Below, in pieces: positions 34,402 to 43,261 of a stretch of 64,000 bases of DNA (position 1 is the stretch's first letter; each line of letters starts with the position of its first letter). A model generated the notes under the pieces. The model searched no databases. It was not told where the DNA came from and worked only from the letters and a program-made list of their open reading frames with translations. The stretch covers positions 62,001 to 126,000 of the forward strand of contig CACYQD010000011.1 of the NCBI GenBank assembly GCA_902776475.1, given 5' to 3'. The stretch comes from an uncultured Prevotellaceae bacterium. Its GTDB lineage: Bacteria; Bacteroidota; Bacteroidia; Bacteroidales; Bacteroidaceae. The translations under genes and the position numbers were made by a program.

Positions 34402-34878
34402 ATGAAGGTAAAAAACAGTAGGATGGAAGCCCTGAAGATGCTCATTTCCAGCATGGAACTGGGCAGTCAGGAAGAGGTGCTCCAAGCGTTGGAAAAAGAA
34501 GGGTTCAAACTGACTCAGGCCACATTAAGCCGTGACCTGAAGCAACTCAAGGTAGCCAAGGCCGCAAGCATGAACGGCAAATACGTCTATGTCTTGCCCA
34601 ATGACACGATGTACAAGCGCATCACCCGGCCGCGCACGGCGATGGAGATGCTCCAAAGTTCCGGATTCCTCTCCATCAGTTTCTCCGGCAACATGGGCGT
34701 GATCAAGACCCGTCCCGGATACGCCAGCAGCATCGCCTACAACATCGACAACAGCGAGAGCACCAACATCATCGGTACGATTGCCGGTGACGACACCATT
34801 TTCATTGTCATCAAGGAGGGGTCTGACAAGGAAGATGTCGTGGATGACCTTCGTCCCATCCTGGGCGACATCCGCTGA
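34402..34878 (+). CDS. argR: Arginine repressor ArgR
   Basis: ArgR is an arginine-responsive hexameric regulator. The chosen start, MKVKNSRMEALKML (158 aa), lies after the operator motifs; an ATG at 34372 would overlap the -7 box. The N-terminal winged helix has SQEEVLQALEKEGFKLTQAT and LSRDLKQLKVAKA. The C-terminal domain has the oligomer and arginine-binding segment TIAGDDTIFIVIKEG. It is the first gene of the operon and likely represses it. Confidence 0.93.
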   Translation: MKVKNSRMEALKMLISSMELGSQEEVLQALEKEGFKLTQATLSRDLKQLKVAKAASMNGKYVYVLPNDTMYKRITRPRTAMEMLQSSGFLSISFSGNMGVIKTRPGYASSIAYNIDNSESTNIIGTIAGDDTIFIVIKEGSDKEDVVDDLRPILGDIR

Positions 34879-34922
34879 CCCCCGACCCAACATCCGACCA
34901 ATTTGTCTTAATCATCACAGAA

Positions 34923-35522
34923 ATGGAAGATATCAAAGTGATGGTGGCCGACGCCACACACGAAAAATACGTCGACACCATTCTGGAGACCATCGCCGAC
35001 GCCGCCAAGGTGCGCGGCACCGGTATCGCCAAGCGCACCCATGAGTATCTGGTGACGAAAATCAGGGAGGCCAAGGCAGTCATCGCACTCGACGGTGACA
35101 TCTTTGCCGGTTTCAGTTACATCGAAACCTGGGGCAACAAGCACTACGTCACCACATCCGGACTGATCGTCCATCCCGACTACCGAGGCAGGGGGGTGGC
35201 CAAGCGCATCAAGGAGATGACTTTCTCGCTGGCCCGCACCCGTTGGCCACACGCCAAGATTTTCAGTCTGACCAGCGGCGCCGCTGTCATGGCGATGAAC
35301 ACCCGTCTGGGCTACCAGCCTGTCACCTTCGACGACCTCACCGACGACGAAGCCTTCTGGCGGGGTTGCGAGGGATGTGTCAATGTGGACATCCTGAAGC
35401 GCACCGGCCGGAAATACTGCATCTGCACGGCCATGCTCTACGACCCGGAAGAGCATCTGCCCGCCAAGATTCCCACGGAGGTGCTTGAGCGCATCAAGCG
35501 GTTGGAGTCGGAATCCGAGTAA
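34923..35522 (+). CDS. GNAT acyltransferase, probable N-acylglutamate synthase
   Basis: This 199 aa protein has a GNAT fold with the acyl-CoA binding loop GLIVHPDYRGRGVAKRIKEM (about residues 79-98). It sits between argR and argG, where Bacteroidales carry a GNAT gene in place of a classical argA. The likely reaction is acylation of glutamate as the first step of arginine synthesis. In Bacteroides the donor may be succinyl-CoA rather than acetyl-CoA, in agreement with the argF' type found here. The assignment rests on context and family, and the acyl donor cannot be read from the sequence. Confidence 0.75.
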   Translation: MEDIKVMVADATHEKYVDTILETIADAAKVRGTGIAKRTHEYLVTKIREAKAVIALDGDIFAGFSYIETWGNKHYVTTSGLIVHPDYRGRGVAKRIKEMTFSLARTRWPHAKIFSLTSGAAVMAMNTRLGYQPVTFDDLTDDEAFWRGCEGCVNVDILKRTGRKYCICTAMLYDPEEHLPAKIPTEVLERIKRLESESE

Positions 35523-35610
35523 GGCCTGTCAGACAAAGCAACCATGGTGTACGCCCCTGTCCATGGTCTATTCTGCACCGAAACAAGAACAACGAACAAA
35601 CAACACAGAT

Positions 35611-36810
35611 ATGTCAAAGAAAAAAATTGTAGTGGCATTCTCAGGCGGTCTGGACACCTCCTACACCGTCATGCGACTTGCCAATGAAGGAAACGAAGTC
35701 TATGCCGCCTGTGCCAACACCGGCGGATTCAGTCCCGAACAGTTGAAGAAAAACGAGGAGAACGCCTACAAACTGGGTGCGAAGCAATACGTGACCCTCG
35801 ACGTCACGCAGGAGTATTACGAGAAATCCCTGAAATACATGATTTTCGGCAATGTGCTCCGCAACAACTGCTACCCCATCTCCGTGTCTTCCGAGCGCAT
35901 CTTCCAGGCCCTCGCCATCGCGCGCTACGCCCGTGAGATTGGCGCCGATGCCATCGCACACGGATCCACAGGCGCCGGCAACGACCAGATCCGCTTCGAC
36001 ATGACCTTCCTTGTCATGGCTCCCGGCGTGGAGATCATCACCCTCACCCGTGACCAGGCCCTCACCCGCAAGGAAGAAGTCGATTACCTCAACGCCCACG
36101 GTTTTACCGCCGACTTCGCCAAACTGAAATATTCCTACAACGTAGGTATCTGGGGCACCAGCATCTGCGGCGGCGAGATCCTCGACTCCGCACAGGGACT
36201 CCCCGAGGAAGCCTACCTCAAGCATGTCACCTGCGAGCAACCCACCGAACTGCGCATCACCTTTGACAAAGGAGAGATCACAGCCGTCAACGGAGAATCT
36301 TTTGATGACAAGATACAAGCCATCCAGAAGATCGAGGAGATCGGCGCAGCCTACGGCATCGGCCGCGACTGCAATGTGGGCGACACCATCATCGGCATCA
36401 AGGGCCGCGTGGGATTTGAGGCCGCCGCTCCCAAACTCATCATCGAGGCCCACCGCCTGCTCGAGAAATACACCCTGAGCAAGTGGCAACAGTACTGGAA
36501 AGACCAGGTGGGCAACTGGTACGGCATGTTCCTCCACGAGAGCCAGTACCTCGAGCCTGTCATGCCCGACATCGAGGCCATGCTGACCAGTTCACAGCGC
36601 AACGTCAGCGGCACCGTGATCCTGAGCCTCCGTCCACTGGGATTCGAGACCGTGGGCGTGGATTCCCCCAACGACCTGTTGAAGTCCAAGTTGGGCGAAT
36701 ACGGCGAGATGCAGCGCGGCTGGACCGCCGACGACGCCAAAGGCTTCATCAAAGTGCTCAGCACCCCGCTGCGTGTTTATTATGGTATTCACCCCGACGA
36801 AAAAAGATAA
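35611..36810 (+). CDS. argG: Argininosuccinate synthase
   Basis: ArgG (399 aa) joins citrulline and aspartate with ATP. The start MSKKKIVVAFSGGLDTSYTV carries the PP-loop SGGLDTS. The frame is open further upstream, but the region before 35611 is unconserved. AHGSTGAGNDQIRFDMTFLV and GRDCNVGDTIIGIKGRVGFE fit the family. The order GNAT-argG-argC is typical of Bacteroidales. Confidence 0.97.
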   Translation: MSKKKIVVAFSGGLDTSYTVMRLANEGNEVYAACANTGGFSPEQLKKNEENAYKLGAKQYVTLDVTQEYYEKSLKYMIFGNVLRNNCYPISVSSERIFQALAIARYAREIGADAIAHGSTGAGNDQIRFDMTFLVMAPGVEIITLTRDQALTRKEEVDYLNAHGFTADFAKLKYSYNVGIWGTSICGGEILDSAQGLPEEAYLKHVTCEQPTELRITFDKGEITAVNGESFDDKIQAIQKIEEIGAAYGIGRDCNVGDTIIGIKGRVGFEAAAPKLIIEAHRLLEKYTLSKWQQYWKDQVGNWYGMFLHESQYLEPVMPDIEAMLTSSQRNVSGTVILSLRPLGFETVGVDSPNDLLKSKLGEYGEMQRGWTADDAKGFIKVLSTPLRVYYGIHPDEKR

Positions 36811-36813
36811 GAT

Positions 36814-37008
36814 ATGGACGAATATAGACTACATCTATCCTCCAAAGACAAGAAACTGGGCGGAGTATGCGGAGGTGTTGCCGAATATTTCGACTTTGAC
36901 CCCACCATTGTCAGGGTTTTCTTCCTTTTCTTCTCCTTTGTCGGAGGAGGAGGACTGCTCCTCTATCTCATTATATGGTTAGTGGCACCTAAAGAAGACA
37001 CGTTATGA
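36814..37008 (+). CDS. PspC-domain membrane protein
   Basis: This 64 aa protein is a single PspC domain: KDKKLGGVCGGVAEYFDFDP, then a membrane segment (about residues 33-57) ending IIWLVAPKED. PspC proteins act in membrane-stress responses in enterobacteria, but the function of the stand-alone domain in Bacteroidetes is unknown. It starts 3 bp after argG and overlaps argC by ATGA, so it is a true operon member despite its unrelated function. Confidence 0.9.
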   Translation: MDEYRLHLSSKDKKLGGVCGGVAEYFDFDPTIVRVFFLFFSFVGGGGLLLYLIIWLVAPKEDTL

Positions 37009-37973
37009 TCAAAATAGGCATACTCGGCGGGGCAGGCTATACCGCTGGAGAACTCATCCGTCTGCTCCTCAACCATCCCGAGGCAGAAATTGTCTTCGTC
37101 CACAGCGAGAGCAACGCCGGCAATAAGTTGACCGACGTGCATGAAGGACTCTATGGCGACACCGACCAGGCATTCACCGACCAGATGCCGCTTGGCGAGG
37201 CCGACGTCCTCTTCCTCTGTTTCGGCCACGGCAAGAGCGAGGCCTTCCTCCATGAGCACCCCGTGCCCGGCACCGTGAAAATCATCGACCTGGCCCAGGA
37301 CTTCCGTCTCGAGGCCCCAGGCAACGACTTCGTCTATGGACTCCCCGAGATCAACAAGGAGCGGATTGCCCAGGCCCAGCATGTGGCCAACCCCGGTTGT
37401 TTCGCCACCTGCATCCAACTCGGACTGCTTCCCGCCGCCAAACTGGGTCTCATCAACCAGGATGTCTCCGTCAACGCCATCACCGGCAGTACCGGGGCTG
37501 GCCAGAAGCCGACCAGTACCACCCACTTCTCGTGGCGCAACAACAACCTGAGCATCTACAAGGCATTCAACCACCAGCACGTGCCAGAGATCCTGCAGAG
37601 TCTGCGACAGGTCCAGGGACATCTGGAGGCCGGCATCGACTTCATCCCCTACCGCGGCGATTTCGCCCGCGGCATCTTCGCCACCGAGGTGGTGCGGACG
37701 GACGCTGACATCGAGACCATCACCGAAGCCTACAAGGCATTCTACGCCGACGCCCCCTTCACCCACTACGTCGACAAGGCACTTGACTTGAAACAAGTGG
37801 TGAACACCAACAAGGCACTTGTCCACTGCGACAAGTTCGGCGACAAGCTGCTCATCACCTCCTGCATCGACAACCTCCTCAAAGGAGCCGTCGGACAGGC
37901 CGTGCAAAACATGAACATCATGTTCGGCATCGACGAGACCGCCGGACTGAGACTCAAACCCAGCGCATTTTAA
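37005..37973 (+). CDS. argC: N-acetyl-gamma-glutamyl-phosphate reductase
   Basis: ArgC (322 aa) reduces N-acylglutamyl phosphate to the semialdehyde with NADPH. The Rossmann motif is GILGGAGYTAGELIRLLLNH. The catalytic cysteine lies in HVANPGCFATCIQLGLLPAA, and the conserved histidine region is QHVPEIL. The substrate in this phylum may be the succinyl form. Start overlaps the PspC gene stop. Confidence 0.96.
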   Translation: MIKIGILGGAGYTAGELIRLLLNHPEAEIVFVHSESNAGNKLTDVHEGLYGDTDQAFTDQMPLGEADVLFLCFGHGKSEAFLHEHPVPGTVKIIDLAQDFRLEAPGNDFVYGLPEINKERIAQAQHVANPGCFATCIQLGLLPAAKLGLINQDVSVNAITGSTGAGQKPTSTTHFSWRNNNLSIYKAFNHQHVPEILQSLRQVQGHLEAGIDFIPYRGDFARGIFATEVVRTDADIETITEAYKAFYADAPFTHYVDKALDLKQVVNTNKALVHCDKFGDKLLITSCIDNLLKGAVGQAVQNMNIMFGIDETAGLRLKPSAF

Positions 37974-37975
37974 TC

Positions 37976-39112
37976 ATGAAACTATACGACGTTTACCCCC
38001 TGCTCAATGTCAACATCGTCAAAGGACAGGGATGCAAGGTATGGGATGACCAAGGCGTGGAATACCTCGACCTCTATGGCGGGCATGCCGTCATCAGCAT
38101 CGGTCACTGCCATCCCCATTACGTGGAAGCCCTCAACCGCCAGGCGGCCCAACTGGGGTTCTACTCCAACTCCGTGATCAACCAGCTCCAACAGCAGTTG
38201 GCCGTCCGCCTCGGAAAGGCCAGCGGTTACGACGACTACCAGCTCTTCCTGGTCAACAGCGGGGCTGAAGCCAATGAGAACGCACTCAAGCTCGCCTCCT
38301 TCCATACCGGGCGCACCCGCATCCTCTCCGCCCAAAAGGCATTCCACGGGCGCACCTCACTGGCCGTAGAAGCGACCGACAACCCCAAGATCATCGCTCC
38401 TGTCAATGCCAACAACCACGTTACCTACCTCCCCCTGAACGACATCCAGGCCTGGGAGGAGGAACTGGCCAAAGGCGATGTCTGCGCCTGTATCCTGGAG
38501 TGCATCCAGGGCGTGGGCGGCATCCGGATGGTGACGGAGGAGTTTGCCCGGCAACTCCTCGAGGCCTGTCACCGGAACGGGACCTTGCTCATCTGCGACG
38601 AGATACAATGCGGCTATGGCCGGAGCGGCAAGTTCTTCGCCCACCAGTGGCTGGGCATTCGTCCCGACCTCATCACCGTGGCCAAAGGCATCGCCAACGG
38701 CTTCCCCATGTCAGCCCTGTTGATCTCACCTGAGTTCCCCCCCGTCTATGGGCAACTCGGCACCACTTTCGGCGGCAACCACCTGGCCTGCGCCGCCGCA
38801 CTGGCCGTGCTCGATGTCATGCAGGAAGAAGACCTCGTCGGCAATGCCCTGCGGGTGGGCAACTACCTCATGCAACAGCTCAACGAACTGAAACAGTCGG
38901 AGCCGCACATCACCGACGTGCGCGGACGCGGACTGATGATCGGCATCGAACTCGACATGCCCTATAAGGAAATCCGTTCGCGCCTGGTGTATGAACAGCA
39001 CTGTTTCGTGGGCTGCTCAGGCACCAACACCCTGCGCCTCCTGCCTCCCCTCTGCCTCACAGAAGCCGAGGCAGACCAATTCGTCAAAAAACTCAAAACC
39101 GTATTGTCATGA
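37976..39112 (+). CDS. argD: Acetylornithine/succinylornithine aminotransferase
   Basis: This 378 aa class III PLP-dependent transaminase makes N-acylornithine. NSGAEANENALKLAS, the aspartate region LLICDEIQCGYGRSG and the PLP lysine in DLITVAKGIANGFPMSALL are visible. It lies 2 bp after argC and overlaps proC by ATGA. Position makes it the biosynthetic enzyme, not the catabolic ornithine aminotransferase. Confidence 0.94.
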   Translation: MKLYDVYPLLNVNIVKGQGCKVWDDQGVEYLDLYGGHAVISIGHCHPHYVEALNRQAAQLGFYSNSVINQLQQQLAVRLGKASGYDDYQLFLVNSGAEANENALKLASFHTGRTRILSAQKAFHGRTSLAVEATDNPKIIAPVNANNHVTYLPLNDIQAWEEELAKGDVCACILECIQGVGGIRMVTEEFARQLLEACHRNGTLLICDEIQCGYGRSGKFFAHQWLGIRPDLITVAKGIANGFPMSALLISPEFPPVYGQLGTTFGGNHLACAAALAVLDVMQEEDLVGNALRVGNYLMQQLNELKQSEPHITDVRGRGLMIGIELDMPYKEIRSRLVYEQHCFVGCSGTNTLRLLPPLCLTEAEADQFVKKLKTVLS

Positions 39113-39903
39113 AAACAGCCATCATAGGAGCTGGCGCCATGGGCGGCGCACTGGCCGAAGGACTCATGAAGTCTGAGACCATATCGCCCTCCGACCTCAC
39201 CATCTCCGACCCGTCGGAAAAAGCCCTGGCACGCTTCAGCCAAAGCGGAGCCAGCATCACCACCGACAACCTCTCCGCCATCGAGGGTGCCACCACCCTC
39301 TTCATCGTCGTGAAGCCCTGGTTGGTCCAGCAGGTCATCGAAGGCATCCTGCCCGCCATCAACGGCAAGCGGCTCACCATCGTGGTCATCGCCGCCGGCA
39401 TCCAAGCCACAGACCTCTGCCAATGGCTGCGCTGCGATGACAACAAGGACTTCAACGTCTTCCTCGCCATCCCCAACACGGCCATCGCCGTCGGGGAGTC
39501 GATGACCTTCCTCGTACCCGTCAAGGCCACCGCCGAGACCACCAATCAGATATCCGATCTCTTCGGCCACGTCGGAGAGTGCCTTGTCACCGAGGAGCGG
39601 CTGCTCGCCGCCGGCACCACCTTAGCCTCCTGCGGCATCGCCTACGCCATGCGCTATGTGCGCGCCTCCGTGGAAGGAGGAGTGGAAATCGGCTTCAAGG
39701 CCACTGATGCCCTGAGCATCGTCCTCCAGACCGTGAAGGGCGCCGTCAGTCTCCTGCAATCCACCGGTCATCATCCCGAGGAAGAGATTGACAAGGTCAC
39801 CACCCCAGGCGGAGTCACCATCAAAGGACTCAATGAGATGGAACATGCCGGTTTCACCAGTGCGGTCATCCGCGGTCTGAAGGCCGGCATGGGCAAGAAA
39901 TAA
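39109..39903 (+). CDS. proC: Pyrroline-5-carboxylate reductase
   Basis: ProC (264 aa) makes proline from pyrroline-5-carboxylate with NAD(P)H. The dinucleotide-binding motif is IIGAGAMGGALAEGL at the N-terminus. The C-terminal dimerisation region includes ITTPGG-like KVTTPGGVTIKGLNEMEHAG, a strong ProC signature. It couples proline to arginine synthesis in one operon. Confidence 0.95.
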   Translation: MKTAIIGAGAMGGALAEGLMKSETISPSDLTISDPSEKALARFSQSGASITTDNLSAIEGATTLFIVVKPWLVQQVIEGILPAINGKRLTIVVIAAGIQATDLCQWLRCDDNKDFNVFLAIPNTAIAVGESMTFLVPVKATAETTNQISDLFGHVGECLVTEERLLAAGTTLASCGIAYAMRYVRASVEGGVEIGFKATDALSIVLQTVKGAVSLLQSTGHHPEEEIDKVTTPGGVTIKGLNEMEHAGFTSAVIRGLKAGMGKK

Positions 39904-39928
39904 AAGAAAACATTACACAACAACCATT

Positions 39929-40483
39929 ATGGACGAACAAATCAAACTGATAGGAGAACGTCTACGAGGACTGCGCGACGTACTCGACATGAGTGCTGAT
40001 GAGATGGCTTCCATCTGCGGCATCAGCGTGGAACATTACCAGAAGATGGAGAACGGCGAGAGTGAGCTCTCCGTGGCCAATCTTCAGAAAATCGCCAAGC
40101 ACTGCGGGGTGTCGCTCGACGTGCTGATGTTTGGCGAAGAACCCAAGATGAGCACTTATTTCCTTACCCGCAAGGGACAAGGCATGAGTGTGGAGCGCCG
40201 CAGTGCCTACAACTACGAGAGTCTGGCCAGCGGATTCCGCGGACGGAAGGCCGACCCCTTCATCGTCACCGTTGAACCCAAACCCGCTGACACGCCCAAG
40301 GAGATGAACTCCCACAGCGGTCAGGAATTCAACATGGTGCTCAGCGGCACCATGGAACTCACCATCGGCAACAAGGTGCTCACCCTGCATGAGGGAGACT
40401 CCATCTACTTCGACGCCACACAGCCCCACGGCATGCGCACGCTCAACGACCATGCTGTCAAATTCCTCGCCATCATCTTCTAA
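39929..40483 (+). CDS. XRE-family regulator with C-terminal cupin domain
   Basis: This 184 aa protein has an N-terminal helix-turn-helix (about residues 8-62, with LDMSADEMASICGISVEHYQ) and a C-terminal cupin (about 110-184, with HSGQEFNMVLSGTMELTIGN and GDSIYFDATQPHGMRTLND). The cupin probably senses a small ligand. It lies 12 bp before the acyl-CoA synthetase gene. In Bacteroidales this pair recurs, so it may control the synthetase or respond to its product. The ligand is unknown. Confidence 0.88.
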   Translation: MDEQIKLIGERLRGLRDVLDMSADEMASICGISVEHYQKMENGESELSVANLQKIAKHCGVSLDVLMFGEEPKMSTYFLTRKGQGMSVERRSAYNYESLASGFRGRKADPFIVTVEPKPADTPKEMNSHSGQEFNMVLSGTMELTIGNKVLTLHEGDSIYFDATQPHGMRTLNDHAVKFLAIIF

Positions 40484-40495
40484 CGACACAACATC

Positions 40496-42151
40496 ATGGT
40501 AGAAAGATTCATCAAGCAGACCTCCTTCTCTTCAGTGGAAGATTTCCGGAAAAACCTGCAATTCATCATCAAGGAGAACTTCAACTTCGCCTACGACGTA
40601 GTGGATGCCTGGGCAGAGGAACAACCCGACAAACTCGCCCTCCTGTGGACCAATGACGAGGGAGCAGAAATCAAACTCTCCTTCAAGGATATGAAAGAGC
40701 GCAGCGACCAGGCGGCAGCCTATCTCCAGTCGCTCGGCATCGGCCGCGGCGACATGGTGATGCTCATCCAGAAACGCCGTCTGGAGTGGTGGGTCACGAT
40801 GCTCGCCCTCTGCAAACTCGGCGCAGTGGCCATCCCCGCCACCCACATGCTCACCAAGAAAGACATCGTCTATCGCAACACGCGCGCCAGCATCAAGGGC
40901 ATCATCTGCGTGGGCGAGGACTATGTGCTCAGTCAAGTACAGGCCGCCATGCCCGACAGTCCCACCGTCCAGGTGCTCGTCAGCATCGGTCCTGTGGTGC
41001 CGGAGGGATTCCATGACTGGCATGCAGAGATCGGACAGGCACCCCGCTTCGTCCGTCCCGAACATGTCAACACCAACAGCGACACGATGCTCATGTATTT
41101 CACCAGCGGAACGAGCGGACAGCCCAAGATGGTGGCCCATGACCACCTCTACGCTCTCGGCCACCTCACCACAGGTGTCTTCTGGCACAACCTCTCTGAG
41201 GACAGCATCCACCTCACCGTGGCCGACACGGGATGGGGCAAGGCCGTCTGGGGCAAGTTCTACGGACAATGGTTCGCCGGCGCCGCCGTCTTCGTCTATG
41301 ACCACGAGAAATTTGACGCCGGCAACATGCTGAGGCAGATGGCGAAATACCATGTCACCTCCTTCTGCGCACCTCCCACCGTCTATCGCTTCATGATCCG
41401 TGAGGACTTCTCCCAATACGACCTGAGCGCGCTGCGCTACTGCTGCACCGCTGGCGAGGCCCTCAATGCCGCCGTCTATGAGAAGTTCCGCCAACTGACC
41501 GGCATCAAGCTCATGGAAGGTTTCGGACAGACCGAGACCACCATGACCCTGGGCACCATGCCCTGGATGGAACCCAAACCCGGCAGCATGGGCATGCCCA
41601 ACCCCCAGTATGACATCGATCTCATCAAGCCCGACGGCACCTCCTGTGAGGACGGTGAGAAAGGCGAGATCGTGGTGCATGTGGGCGACCGCAAACCCAT
41701 CGGACTCTTCAAGGAATACTACCGTGACGAAGAACTCACACGCGAGGCATGGCATGACGGCATCTATCACACCGGCGACGTGGCATGGCGCGATGAGGAC
41801 GGCTACTACTGGTTTGAAGGCCGCATCGACGATGTCATCAAGAGCAGCGGTTACCGCATCGGTCCGTTTGAAGTGGAAAGTGCACTGATGACCCATCCCT
41901 CCGTGGTGGAGTGCGCCATCACCGGAGTGCCCGACGACATCCGCGGCATGGTGGTGAAGGCCACCGTGGTCTTAGGAAAGGAATGGAAGCAGAAGGCAGG
42001 TCCTGAACTGGTGAAAGAACTCCAGCAGCACGTCAAGCGGGTCACCGCACCCTATAAATACCCCCGCATCATCGAGTTTGTCGATGAACTGCCCAAGACC
42101 ATCAGCGGCAAGATCCGCCGTGTGGAGATCAGAGAAAACGACAAGCGATGA
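40496..42151 (+). CDS. Acyl-CoA synthetase (AMP-forming, ANL superfamily)
   Basis: This 551 aa enzyme activates a carboxylic acid as acyl-AMP and then acyl-CoA. Motifs are MYFTSGTSGQPKMVAHDH (P-loop), EGFGQTETTM, HTGDVAWRDEDGYYWFEGR and the C-terminal catalytic lysine in LPKTISGKIRRVE. It resembles acetyl-CoA or medium-chain (ACSM-like) synthetases. The substrate cannot be named. It is co-operonic with the XRE-cupin gene and overlaps proB by ATGA. Confidence 0.88.
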   Translation: MVERFIKQTSFSSVEDFRKNLQFIIKENFNFAYDVVDAWAEEQPDKLALLWTNDEGAEIKLSFKDMKERSDQAAAYLQSLGIGRGDMVMLIQKRRLEWWVTMLALCKLGAVAIPATHMLTKKDIVYRNTRASIKGIICVGEDYVLSQVQAAMPDSPTVQVLVSIGPVVPEGFHDWHAEIGQAPRFVRPEHVNTNSDTMLMYFTSGTSGQPKMVAHDHLYALGHLTTGVFWHNLSEDSIHLTVADTGWGKAVWGKFYGQWFAGAAVFVYDHEKFDAGNMLRQMAKYHVTSFCAPPTVYRFMIREDFSQYDLSALRYCCTAGEALNAAVYEKFRQLTGIKLMEGFGQTETTMTLGTMPWMEPKPGSMGMPNPQYDIDLIKPDGTSCEDGEKGEIVVHVGDRKPIGLFKEYYRDEELTREAWHDGIYHTGDVAWRDEDGYYWFEGRIDDVIKSSGYRIGPFEVESALMTHPSVVECAITGVPDDIRGMVVKATVVLGKEWKQKAGPELVKELQQHVKRVTAPYKYPRIIEFVDELPKTISGKIRRVEIRENDKR

Positions 42152-43224
42152 CGAAGAAAAGAATTGTAGTGAAAATCGGCAGCAACGTGCTGACCCGGGA
42201 CAACGGAAAGCTCGACATCACCCGCATGTCGGCCCTCGTTGACCAAACCGCCTGGCTCTATGCCCATGACTATGAGGTGATCCTCGTGTCGAGCGGCGCC
42301 ATGGCCAGCGGCAGGGGGGAGGTGAAGGTGGCGCGCCGCCTCGACAGCGTGTCGCAGCGGCAACTGTACTCCGCCCTCGGACAGGCCAAGCTCATCAACC
42401 ACTACTATGACCTGTTTCGTGAATACCACCTGCCCGTCGGACAAGTGCTCACCATGAAGGAGAACTTCAACTCCCGCCGCGCTTACCTCAACCAGCGGTC
42501 CTGCATGAGCGTGATGCTCGACAACGGAGTGATACCCATTGTCAACGAGAATGACACCGTCAGCGTGACCGAACTGATGTTCACCGACAATGATGAGCTC
42601 TCAGGACTCATCGCCTCGATGATGGGAGCGGAATCACTCATCATCCTGAGCAACATCGACGGCATCTATGACGGTCTGCCCTCCGACCCCGATTCGAAAA
42701 TCATCCGCCAGGTGGAACCCGGAAGCGACCTGAGCGAGTTTATCCAAACCGGACGGAGCGGTTTCGGCCGCGGCGGCATGGTCACGAAATACAACATCGC
42801 CCGTAAGGTGGCCGAAGAGGGAATCCGCGTCATCATCGCCAACGGCAAGCGCGACAATATCCTCATCGACCTGGTCACCCATGCTGCGGAGACCCCGCAC
42901 ACGGAGTTCATCCCCGTCACGGCCAACGTGTCGGGCATCAAGAAATGGCTCGCCCACAGTGGCGGATTCGCCAAGGGGCGGATCACCATCAACGCCCGTG
43001 CCCTGGAAGCCCTGAGCGGCAAAGGAGCCGTGAGCCTGTTGCCCGTGGGAGTCATCGCCGTGGAAGGCGACTTCGAGGAAGGCGACCTGGTAGATATCTA
43101 TTCCGAGAGCCAGGAGAAAATCGCTGTTGGAAGAGCCGCATACAACAGCGTCACCGCCAGTCAACTCATGGGCCAGCATGGACAGAAGCCCCTGGTGCAC
43201 TATGATTACTTATACATGGAATAA
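42148..43224 (+). CDS. proB: Glutamate 5-kinase
   Basis: ProB (358 aa) phosphorylates glutamate in the first step of proline synthesis and is usually inhibited by proline. The kinase domain has KRIVVKIGSNVLTRDNGKLD, VSSGAMASGRGE and NENDTVSVTEL. The C-terminal PUA domain covers about residues 270-350. The start overlaps the previous stop by ATGA. Confidence 0.95.
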   Translation: MTKKRIVVKIGSNVLTRDNGKLDITRMSALVDQTAWLYAHDYEVILVSSGAMASGRGEVKVARRLDSVSQRQLYSALGQAKLINHYYDLFREYHLPVGQVLTMKENFNSRRAYLNQRSCMSVMLDNGVIPIVNENDTVSVTELMFTDNDELSGLIASMMGAESLIILSNIDGIYDGLPSDPDSKIIRQVEPGSDLSEFIQTGRSGFGRGGMVTKYNIARKVAEEGIRVIIANGKRDNILIDLVTHAAETPHTEFIPVTANVSGIKKWLAHSGGFAKGRITINARALEALSGKGAVSLLPVGVIAVEGDFEEGDLVDIYSESQEKIAVGRAAYNSVTASQLMGQHGQKPLVHYDYLYME

Positions 43225-43251
43225 CGTCCCAAACAAGGAATAACGTCCCAA
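43218..43251 (+). repeat. 15 bp direct repeat at the proB-proA junction
   Basis: GGAATAACGTCCCAA occurs at 43218-43232 and again at 43237-43251. The first copy includes the last Glu codon and the stop of proB. It looks like a small local duplication; a regulatory role is possible but unsupported. Confidence 0.6.
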
Positions 43252-43261
43252 CGAAACAAAT

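Noticed and set aside
40532-41896. 454-codon minus-strand frame opposite the acyl-CoA synthetase gene
   Set aside because: The plus-strand enzyme has all ANL motifs; the antisense frame shows none.
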